The translations under genes were made by a program, and so were the position numbers. The notes beneath the pieces were generated by a model. It was given only the letters and a program-made list of their open reading frames with translations, did not search any database and had not been told where the DNA came from. Below are positions 54,885-64,000 of a stretch of DNA of 64,000 bases, piece after piece; within the stretch, counting starts at the first letter, position 1, and each line of letters starts with the position of its first letter. The stretch is from Aporrectodea caliginosa (lineage: Eukaryota > Annelida > Clitellata > Crassiclitellata > Lumbricidae): NCBI GenBank assembly GCA_020284085.1, contig JACEVL010006418.1, positions 1,128,501 to 1,192,500 on the forward strand. The letters run 5' to 3'.

Positions 54885-55478
54885 GGGGAGAATGTCCTGC
54901 ATTGGGACATGTCCTGCATTGGGACAGTGGTGGTATCTAAGCCGTGTTTATATATTATCGCGAGTGGCGTCGCTCAGCGAACGTGTTTGATGTGGAGAAG
55001 TGATCATGCGTCTTATGCCGCGAATTAAAAAGCTTTTGACAGAGATACTGCAAATCTAAATTTTCAGATTAAAAAAAGTAAAAAGTAAATTTTTACTCAT
55101 GCAGTCTCAGTGAATGCATTAAACATCTGGTGCTAATTTAGTCTAAACTTTCCGTGAACTATTTAGGACAGTATATTGCGAAGCACATGGTCCCAATGCA
55201 GAAATTTGGAGGTCATACGCATATTACGTTTTGTATTATCCGAAAAAATAGGTCAACATTGGTTACGATTGAATTTTAGAACAAGTGAGGAAAATACTCC
55301 CAAAATTTTTATACTAAATTTTTATGGTTTATTATGACAATAATATCGCAGTATATAACGTATTCGATTCATAAGATGTTGCTGTTTCTGAAAGTGACAA
55401 CAAAATAGATGTACTACAACTAACACCAATTATATGCATTAAAATGTAAAAATTGACCCAATGCAGGCCACTCTCCCC
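54885..55478. mobile_element. Mariner-like MITE, 594 bp, TA target site
   Basis: The left end GGGGAGAATGTCCTGCATTG and right end (reversed) GGGGAGAGTGGCCTGCATTG are inverted repeats of more than 20 bp with two mismatches, flanked by TA on both sides (54883-54884, 55479-55480). GTCCTGCATTGGGACA is repeated inside the left end. No open frame. Confidence 0.75.
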
Positions 55479-57096
55479 TATACATGTAGGTCAGTTGTTT
55501 TAATGTTTTAACTACTGTAGTACGCGGCCACTACGTGATAGACAGAAAGATCGAGCGGAACAACAAATTCACGCCGTCAATGCACAGAAGATGAAATAGG
55601 TCGTTCTGAGTTTATCGGGCGCGATCCCTCACCACTGCCATCCGCTTGAATGGTCGCCGTACAAAAGCCATTCAATGTCTTCAAAGCCACAATTTCAATA
55701 CTGAAGGCAAATGTTCATCTGGCGAACAGAAAGGGAGCTACTGTAGTTCTCTTTAATTCGCCAGATGGCCGAGTCCTAGTAGTGTCTCGATGCGATGTAG
55801 AATATGGCATGGTGTCGTCTCTCTGCTTTTATTTACCGTGCACGAGACCAATTACTCTGTGTATGTTAATTAGGCCTAATCAAGACAATGCAAAGTCGAC
55901 AAAAGAGATACATGTTTTAAACAAACGATGCAACCATTGAAATTATTCAACAATCTTTACTTTTGCTTATACTGTCGGGCTGTCGGGCGTCGGCCTGCCT
56001 GAACCTTTGGATCGGGAACCAATTTTGACCCTACCTGCCTATTGACTTTGTTTTGACTGAGCGCCTGTAAACAGAAGTGTAGCCAGGAAACAACTTTCGG
56101 GTGTTTACAATTTCGGTGGTTCATTGGAGTAGAAAAAATACATAGGCTATTCGACAATTATTTATTTGGTGGTTTGAATCCGCAAACCTCCTTATATAGC
56201 CTATAGCCTATAGACCTGCAACCATACCCGTAAATAGGCTAGTTCCCGCAACTTCGCCTTTAGGGCACTGTAGAAAACTCGAGATGACGGTTAACTTTGG
56301 AATGCGCATTTTTAACCTTAAAGGCTGTATCCAGAAAACAGACTGCTAAAACCTAGCAGGTAAGTTCAGTCCAGCGTCCATCGGCTATTCACAGTGTTGG
56401 GATAGCCTACTATTTAATGCCAGGTTACTAAAAAAATTTAATAGAACAGTAGGCCTACATGTATGATGTAGGAAACAATTTCAAATTGGTATTTAAAACA
56501 CAGAACGTGAATTCCAAATTATCTTTACTTTTGCAAGAATATTCTTAAATTATTTCGCTTCTTTTCGACGGTTAAAAATAAGTTAATTGCGCTATGACAT
56601 CAACGATGATTTTCGTACTTAAAATTTCCAACACCTGTCCTTCGATTGTTCACTGGCTAAGATGGTTCCCTGGTGTTGAATTCTCTCGTTAAATCCTCGC
56701 TCTTCACAGCTGTCTCTCGTTAGGAAAGTTGAATCGAAATAAGCTGGTCAACCATATCAATGTCACTCGATATTTCCTCGAAGCTTTCCAGCAATTGGGA
56801 TTTGGGACTCGCTCTGTCGAATCACTACTATCACTAGCTCAACGCAACGCAATTCAAACAAGACACAAAGTCTGAGTATTCTAGTTCTTATTGAAGGAAA
56901 CGATTAGTCCAATTATACAGCCTCACAGTCGTTTAATTACACGCACAGACACACGAAATTAACAGGACCTTAGCACTCAACTAGTGCACACGCAGCGCCT
57001 CTCTACTTTTATAATCTCATCTACGCAGACTACGCTGTTCTACAGTCACACACTGCTTGCAACGCTCTTATCAAAGCGCATGCGCGAAATTCTGCA

Positions 57097-57323
<227 letters not shown>

Positions 57324-57896
57324 GGTCCTATTTGTAGAGGAAGGGAACTTTCCCCCGCTGGTTATCTGTTTCAAATGTAGGCCTATCTTCTATTGAAGTA
57401 TACATTTGCCCCATAGACTTCGCTCAATTAGCCTACGTCTTATGGTCTTATGCGCCTCCCTCCATTACGGTTGCCAATCAGAAATCGTACCCGTCTTCAG
57501 AAACATGAAGACATTTTGTAGTGTGTGTATGTATGTAAGTATGAACGTATGATTATGGTAGGAATGCATCAAGACACAATACACTTGATATAGCGCCTTT
57601 AAAATACCTCGGAACTGAAAGTATGTCCATGGAACGCACGCACAACAGCCATCTTGCTTACTGAATACGGGGAATGTTCAGTGAAATAAATTTATATGAT
57701 CTGCACCTATAGGTAAAAGTCCACAATAACTGACTCCATCTCAAATGGTGATTGTTCTTTGCTATTGGGCAATTTCTTATTGAAAGCGTTTTTCCTAAAG
57801 TGTGGATTAGGCTATGCAAGTCTTAGTGTATAGATCTGAAAATGATTGCATAGGCCTACATGTATTATCTTTATATATTAAGTATATATTGTATAT

Positions 57897-58000
57897 ATTG
57901 TAATTGTAATTGTAACATAAAATTTATATAGCGCCGCTCAGAAATCAGCAGCGCTCTCGACCTGCGTCAGTGCCTGCGTCAGCGAACAAGAAAGTCTGAA
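57897..58000. repeat. Dispersed repeat with GTAATTGTAATT head and TATATAGCGCC motif
   Basis: ATTTATATAGCGCCGCTCAG, then AGCAGCGCTCTCGACC, similar in layout to the repeat E copies at 58525 and 60829. These GCGC-TATATAAAT motifs read on the minus strand as LINE-type 3' ends. Confidence 0.45.
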
Positions 58001-58524
58001 GGCGTCTCCGGAACTGGGAAACATAAAGGCGCCGACTTTTGCTTTTGTCTCAAGGGTGCATGGGTTCTACCGCGGGAAAAATGTAGGGCCTATATTCTAC
58101 ATTGCAGTAGGTGAGTTTTAGCGCATTTTCGGAGAAAGAAAATTGTTTTCTTGTCAAGGGTTAACTGGTTAGAAAACGTATTTGAAACTCGCGATATGTT
58201 TCAATGTTGTTAGCCCATTTATTTATTATAGCCTACACGTACGGGCTATGCACATGAGGTCATGCAATGGGTATTTGTGAAAAATTTCAATTTAAGGTCC
58301 AAATTCTACTGGGTACGACGCACCCACTGAACTTTCTCTCTGGGTGCATTCGCACCCAAGGCTCCCAAAGAGTCGGCGCCTATGCTGGGAAGGTGAGAAA
58401 TGATGTGTGATATATATGTATTATTTATGTATGCATCATGTTCTGTATGCTATGTTATGTAGGCTATTTTATGTTATGTATGTATTTATTTATGTATATA
58501 TATATAAATATGTAATGTAACTGA

Positions 58525-58665
58525 ACATTTATATAGCGCCTCTTCAAGATATCTACTCAGAGGCGCTCTCTGCTTTAGCATTATATGATGTCAAATTTAA
58601 TAACGAACGAATATATTACATCAGTTAGCAAAACAATGCACAGTAAGCTGAAAGAATCACCATGT
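58525..58665 (-). mobile_element. Dispersed repeat E, copy 1 (LINE/SINE 3' end type)
   Basis: ATTTATATAGCGCCTCTTCA, then ACTCAGAGGCGCTCTCTGC and TTAGCAAAACAATGCACAGT, shared with 60829-60947. Confidence 0.6.
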
Positions 58666-58760
58666 GTGTATGTATGTATGTATGTATGTATGTATGTATG
58701 TAGGCATGCATATATGTATGTATGTATTTATGCATGTATGTATGTATGCATTATGTATGC
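58664..58760. repeat. (TATG)n microsatellite
   Basis: GTATGTATGTATGTATGTAT with GCATGCATA variants. Confidence 0.85.
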
Positions 58761-58943
58761 TTTTGAACACTTACATAGCGCACTTGTAAATTAACGCACA
58801 AAGACGCTGAAACTTGGCCATATAATACTGTTCTAGTTGACTAAGATTCCTTCTAATTCTCCGTCGTTCGTTTCAGATCGAGGGGATACATCAAGTAGTG
58901 GGGAGGGGCAGTGTTGTTGCGGCATCAAGTTTCAGCAGCTAAC

Positions 58944-58947
58944 GATG

Positions 58948-59034
<87 letters not shown>

Positions 59035-59070
59035 CTGATAATGTTGAGGATGATGATGATGATGATGATG
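58944..59070. repeat. (GAT)n microsatellite
   Basis: ATGATGATGATGATGATGAT with rare GGT and GCT interruptions. Encodes poly-Asp or poly-Met only as an artefact. Confidence 0.9.
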
Positions 59071-59220
59071 TCTTCAATTGTAGGCTACTTAGAAGTAGCA
59101 ATCTAAACAGTAAACGTCATTCTCTGTATCCAGCAGATCACTCGGCCGCTGATACTTGTTGCTGACTATGATGGTGATGATGAGAGTGAATAGTTAGCGG
59201 CTGAGGTTGTTTAGTTGAGT

Positions 59221-59475
59221 TCTCTCCTCTTCCTCCTTCTCCTCCTCCTCGTCCTCTTTCTCCTTCCCCTTGTCGTTCTTTTCCTCCTCTTTCTTTTTCT
59301 CTATCTCCGCCTCTTCTTCTTCCTCCACCACCTCCTCCTCTTTCTCCTCCTCTTTCTCCTCCTCTTACTCCTCTTCCTCTTCTTCCTCTTCCGCTTCCTG
59401 TTTCTTCTCCTCATCTTTCTCCTCTTCCTCTTTCTCTTTCTGCTCCTCCTCTTCCTCCTCTTCCTCTTCTTCCAG
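59221..59475. repeat. Second long polypyrimidine tract
   Basis: CTCCTCTTCCTCCTTCTCCT-type sequence over about 250 bp with almost no purines on the plus strand, comparable to 18936-19180. Confidence 0.9.
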
Positions 59476-59811
59476 TTGTTCTTTTCCTTCGTCGAATGTT
59501 TCAGTCGATGCCGCTGCAGTTGCTGCTGCTGCAGTTGATGCAACCACAGATACGATGATGATGATGCTTCGTTTCGTCTTCATTCGTTTCGCTTCCTGTC
59601 CCTTGGCGGCGCCACGTTCGACATGAAAGACTCAGCAATAAGAACCGTGATAAAAGCGCCATCTGGTAACAATCATCGCCACAACGACGTCATCGCAAAG
59701 CAGACGACGCAGCAAAACCACCGGAAGTTGACGATCATCGATGACGTATTTCCTCTCATTACCAGCTCAGCTGAAGTACCTGAAATGAGAAAAATGGCTT
59801 ACAATTATTAC

Positions 59812-59931
59812 GAGAAGAACTCTATGTTCGGTAGTTACAGAGAAAAAATTTGATTGTATGCAGTAAGCAGAGAGAAGAACTCTATGTTCGGTAGTTACAG
59901 AGAAAAAATTTGATTGTATGCAGTAAGCAGA
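59812..59931. repeat. Exact 60-bp tandem duplication
   Basis: GAGAAGAACTCTATGTTCGG through GTATGCAGTAAGCAGA (59812-59871) is repeated without a single change at 59872-59931. Confidence 0.95.
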
Positions 59932-60227
59932 GTCTCTGGATGATTGCGGTTCGTTAAGCAACGTCGTGGATTTGTTGATTTATTGCAGCGGTTAATAATT
60001 GTTTACTTATTGAGTTTATTAGGACTTGCGCTTGCTTTGTGGAACTTGATACTTGTATATAGCTCTACTATCACAGCACAAAAGGTGTCATTGATTAATT
60101 AAGTTCTTACTTCATTCATTCACTACCTATAAAAGTTATCGGGACTTGCCCTTGCAAGTCTGGGTACTTGGGAACTGGATACTTATATGGCTCTACTATC
60201 ACAGCAGAAAAGGTTTCATACGTACAT

Positions 60228-60325
60228 ATGAAACATACATACATACATACATGCATACATACATACAAACATACATACATAGTATACATACACACATACA
60301 CATACACATACATACACGCATACAT
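60228..60325. repeat. (CATA)n microsatellite
   Basis: CATACATACATACATGCATA and CACA variants. Confidence 0.88.
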
Positions 60326-60617
60326 ATATTCAAACAGATTATATTACTGGTTACTGAGAACTGTTTGATGAATGCCGGTTGTTGATCACTTGTTTACTGA
60401 GAACACATTCTGTGTTTGTAGGTTATCAGCTGTCGGAATACAGAAACACTTAACGGGTCTTAGTAAGTAAACCAGTTTCAATACCAAGAATACAGACATA
60501 ACCTACAGGTCGTTTACACAATAAAACCGATCAGACGCAGTGAGATTTGGCGATACATCGGTCAAGTTCACGGAGCCCTCTGCCACTGGCCATTGTTTCT
60601 CGATTATGTAATTGTAA

Positions 60618-60712
60618 TTTAAGACTTCTATAGCGCAGGTATCTAATGCACAAGGTATCGATCTACGGCGCATCAAAGAAGAGGCCGTAATGAGGTCAAT
60701 ATGCGGAAGATC
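60618..60712 (+). repeat. Dispersed repeat D, copy 2
   Basis: ACTTCTATAGCGCAGGTATC, then AAGAAGAGGCCGTAATGAGG. See 8713-8805. Confidence 0.5.
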
Positions 60713-60828
60713 AGCCCCGTCTTTCGTGGAGGCGAAGCCTAGACATTCACAGATGAATTCACTTAGTCGTTGGTATTGATGTCCGGTACAGCGCTGTAAA
60801 GTCACGCGTAAGTTCATTCTGAGAATTT

Positions 60829-60947
60829 ATATAGCGCCTCTTCAAGAGCCCTACTCAGAGGCGCTCTCTGCGCTAGCCTATATTATGATGTTAATTCACC
60901 TCGTTTAGCAAAACAATGCACAGTAAGCTGGGAGAGTCATGCACCAG
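60829..60947 (-). mobile_element. Dispersed repeat E, copy 2
   Basis: ATTTATATAGCGCCTCTTCA, then CTACTCAGAGGCGCTCTCTG and TTTAGCAAAACAATGCACAG. The reverse-strand end TGAAGAGGCGCTATATAAAT matches the L2-like 3' ends at 33350 and 33715. Confidence 0.6.
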
Positions 60948-61533
60948 TTGCGGGTCTACGCACACACGTGGAACCTACCAAAGAATCCCCATCGAAAGCT
61001 GACAGATGGCATGAATTGTTTCCATTGCTGATGATGATGTCCTGCTATAATAGAAGATCAGTTGGCTCAATCCGCCCACCTGCAGAATATCTCTGTTACT
61101 ACCAATCAGTCCCTCGAGTAGACGATATCACAGCCGGATTATGTGGTCTGGAAGATCAGCTTATTATTCTCCGACGCTATTTTGAATCCAGTTGGAAGAA
61201 CCAGAGTCTGGTCGGCTTTGGTGCAAGGTTAGAAACTGGGAGAAGAAGCCAAGGAGACAGAAGTTGTAACGCAAGTCATTCAAGAGAAAAAAACTAATCA
61301 GAAGCTAAATGTAAGAAAACTGCAAATGACAGAATTAGACGAAAACGTATTATATAGGCCAGTGATACCGTCCTAGACAAAAAGAACCGGAACGCCGCCT
61401 TCAGGCGTCATGTTAATCAAAGGAGGAACCGATACGGCGTTGCGGTCGTCTAAAAAGAACCGGAACGCCGTTCCGGTGCGTTTCGTTCCTACAGAACCCT
61501 GATATTTATGCCTATACATACAATGTTTTACAT

Positions 61534-61536
<3 letters not shown>

Positions 61537-61582
<46 letters not shown>
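61537..61582. repeat. (CA)n(TA)n microsatellite
   Basis: ACACACACACACATATATAT, TA run to 61581. Confidence 0.88.
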
Positions 61583-61586
<4 letters not shown>

Positions 61587-61783
61587 AATACAATCATACA
61601 TACATGCAAACATACACAAACATGACTGTATACATTATGTGCACGCACACAGTAGGCCTACATAGATATATATCTTCGTTTATTGATTATTCGGGATGTC
61701 ACACCGCATCCAGGTACAAGTTAAATTAGAAATTAGATAGTAAGTTCGTTGCTATCATTGTTCTCATAAAAAAGGATTCTTTG

Positions 61784-62557
61784 CTACTTTCTATATAAAA
61801 CTCTTGGTATATAGTTTTTATCGTCTTTGGCTGGGAGCTTAAAATCGTGCGGCCTGGGGCGAAGATTGTAATGTTTTTGCACTACCCCTGGAAATAATCC
61901 CCGAAGCACATGGTTTTCATTCCAGATCACTGCCTGCAATAGTCTCGTCTCTGCCTCGCCAATCATCTCCTCGATTCCCTTGGTCGTTGATGGAAGATAA
62001 CCGATTCTCTGCATCTTTCTCTGGAACCGTTCAATCCTGTGACGATCTTCAGCTCCGGCGAAGCCCCACCAGGCTGGAGCAGCATACAGGAGGCGTGCCA
62101 TGGTTGTCGCCCTTGCCACCTCTTGGAGTGCTGTTGATGGTAACCCGTGCGCTCTTAGCACTCTAAGCGCGTGGAGTGAACCCGAGCAGGAGGCAAGGAC
62201 TCCATCGACATGGGAGGTTGCACGGAGGTCATCCCTGATTGTAACACCGAGGATAACCATTGAGGCTACCCTCTCCATGTCGAGAAGAGGCGGAGGTGCG
62301 ACCTTCCATTTTCCACCACGAGCTATTAGCATCTCACGTGATTTGCTGGTGTTAAGCCTCAGATTGTTTTGAGTTGCCCATGTTCTTATATAAAAATCTA
62401 CAATATGGCCGCAAGCATGAACTGAAATCCCGAATCGGCTCTGAGTTGAGGAGTATAAACAAGTGACTCCGAGAATATAAGTCCTAATAAGACTATTATT
62501 TTGTGAATATAATAAAAATCCTAAGATCGTGAGACGGTTCTTTTGTCTAATAGACAA
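61784..62557 (-). pseudogene. 5'-truncated non-LTR retrotransposon: reverse-transcriptase C-terminal part
   Basis: A 257-codon open frame. From about residue 65 it matches the reverse-transcriptase end of jockey/CR1-type LINEs: WATQNNLRLNTSKSREMLIA, VASMVILGVTIRDDLRATSH, LHALRVLRAHGLP, LLYAAPAWWGFAGAEDRHRI and YNLRPRPHDFKLP. The polymerase catalytic core and ORF1/endonuclease are missing upstream, and the first 60 residues do not fit the family, so the element is broken at its 5' end. The last 200 codons are undamaged, so it is fairly young. Confidence 0.8.
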
Positions 62558-62699
62558 AGGAGGACCATTAATTGGATGAAGGATCAGAGGTCCATTAATT
62601 GCCGACAGTCGTTCATGTCAGTCGCAATTACCGATCATAGGATGACAGCTTGACAGAAACTCAGTGGCTAATTGAATTCCACGACAACTCTTTCTTTAC

Positions 62700-62765
62700 T
62701 TCTGCACCTGATGTCTGTCTATCTGTATGCATGTCTGTCTCTCTCTGTCTGTCTGTCTGACCCAT
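62700..62765. repeat. TCTG-rich short microsatellite
   Basis: ATGTCTGTCTATCTGTATGC and CTCTGTCTGTCTGTCTG; part of a T/C-rich stretch continuing to 63060. Confidence 0.75.
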
Positions 62766-63559
62766 TTCTTTTCATTCAGACGTTCTTTTGTGCATTCATT
62801 GTTTCTGGTTCCACCCTTCTTTCTCACACACGTCGGATTTTTTTAGCCACGGTCTTCTCTCTCGCACTCTACAACCTTTACCTCTCAAACTTTTGATTTT
62901 ATTTTTGATTCGTTCCCTGCATATTTACTTACTTACGTACTTCCATCTACCTTCTTTCTTTTCCATTCATTTCATCTTCCTTCCTTCCTTCGTCCTATTT
63001 GCCTTCATACCAAGCTTCCCACCTTCATTCTTTCCTTCCTCTTTTCATTCTCTCTTCCACCTAGTCGCCACTCTAAACCCCACATCTCTAAATTCGCATG
63101 AAGAAATTTTCATTTGAACTTGGATGGTCATACGGGTTACTCGTAATATTTTATCTCACAGATAGATTTGATTTTAACGCCATTTTTATTCTTGCCACTG
63201 TTTACGCTTATTCGTCATTCGAAAGAAACTGAAAACAGTCTGACTTGTGTTCTTACCTCGTTTTTCGAGAGGAGCTGAACGAACAATCGATTGAAGGCAT
63301 GAAAAAACAAACAACGACAAATACAAATAAGAACATAGATCTGTGTTATGTAAAAAAAACTAATCTTTAATATAGCGCAACTCTTCGATTACGTTCACCT
63401 ATCCATCCGTCCGTCCATCCAGCCATCCATCCGTTCGTCCATAAATCCACGGTCCACCCACTAACCAATCAGAAACAACTAATGAGATAGCACCTTTGGT
63501 TAGTTTTTTTCTTCAGTGGACGCTATATATATAAATTTCAAATTACAACTACCTTTCTC

Positions 63560-63850
63560 TTTCTCTGTCTCTGTCTGTCTGTCGATCTGTCGGTCTGTCT
63601 GCATGTCTGTCTCTGTCCGTCCGTATGTCTGTCTTTGTCTGTCTGTCTGTTTGTATGTCTGTCTCTGTCTGTCTGTTTGTATGTCTGTCTCTGTCTGTCT
63701 GTCTGTCTGTATGTCTGTCTGTCTCTGTCTGTCTGTCTGTGTGTCTGTCAGTATGTCTGTCTCTGTCTGTCTGTCTCTGTCTGTCTGTCTCTGTCTGTCT
63801 GTATGTCTGTCTCTGTCTGTCTCTGTCTGTCTTTCCGTTCGTCTGTTCGG
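63560..63850. repeat. (TCTG)n microsatellite array
   Basis: Almost continuous CTGTCTGTCTGTATGTCTGT and CTCTGTCTGTC variants over about 290 bp. All overlapping open frames are artefacts. Confidence 0.93.
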
Positions 63851-64000
63851 CCGTCCATCCATTTATCAGTGTATCGGGACAGTGGCGATGCGACTGGCAC
63901 TATGACAAAGAGCATTGAGCCATAGAGATGTCATCCTTTATCTGTCGCTGAATCATTGAACTATGTTCCTTCTCCTGGAGCTAACCCTTGACTAACAACC

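Noticed and set aside
59215..59626. Leu/Ser-rich and Glu/Lys-rich open frames
   Set aside because: Same composition artefact over the second polypyrimidine tract.
60968..61297. 109-codon plus-strand frame
   Set aside because: Not low complexity, but no domain, no splice context and no neighbouring exon; too weak to call a gene.
63500..63925. Overlapping Ser/Cys/Val-rich frames up to 129 codons
   Set aside because: TCTG microsatellite translation.

Overview
The window is animal nuclear DNA. It has spliced GT-AG genes with large introns, dense interspersed repeats (tRNA-derived SINEs, 5'-truncated non-LTR retrotransposons, MITEs) and many long microsatellites. Gene content (a KDM3-class histone demethylase and a SOCS-family signalling suppressor) fits a bilaterian, and the repeat style (L2/CR1-like 3' ends, hAT-type MITEs) suggests a marine invertebrate. 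I cannot name the phylum from sequence alone.

Region 1 (about 1-44,170, + strand) is almost entirely one gene, a KDM3/JMJD1-type H3K9 demethylase. Seventeen coding exons were assembled by hand from 3725 to the stop codon at 41815-41817. Exon phases agree throughout, giving 7389 nt or 2462 codons plus stop. The 5' exons lie left of the window. The order is: Tudor-like N-terminal module (exons 1-3), long disordered linker dominated by two giant exons of 1750 and 2124 nt, basic exons, Cys-rich zinc-finger module (exons 10-12), an LXXLL motif plus JmjC domain (exons 13-17), then a 3' UTR rich in AT microsatellites. The introns are repeat-laden. The 14.5-kb intron between exons 2 and 3 also holds a GC-rich, CpG-rich block near 12.5-13.5 kb that could be an internal promoter, and a hAT-like MITE with a perfect 8-bp target duplication. 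A 129-bp copy of the end of exon 4 plus adjoining intron lies 657 bp downstream, as a decayed ghost exon.

Region 2 (about 44,170-50,300) is intergenic: two adjacent near-perfect palindromes, a TIR element with internal tandem repeats, a small hAT-like MITE, a SINE, and long featureless stretches.

Region 3 (about 50,300-53,040, + strand) is an intact single-exon SOCS gene of 394 codons (SH2 domain plus C-terminal SOCS box) with a long Ser/His-rich N-terminal extension. Upstream are two TATA boxes 388 bp apart, a TTCNNNGAA STAT-type site, and a leader with no ATG before the predicted start.

Region 4 (about 53,040-64,000) is intergenic and repeat-dominated: duplicated palindromic AP-1-like sites, a SINE, a cluster of AGGTCA half-sites in two DR4 arrangements, a mariner-like MITE, several compound microsatellites, a 60-bp exact tandem duplication, a polypyrimidine tract, and a 5'-truncated LINE reverse-transcriptase fragment on the minus strand (61,784-62,557).

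Both genes encode nuclear or signalling regulators, but nothing in the sequence shows that they act together. No bacterial, organellar or CRISPR features were seen.
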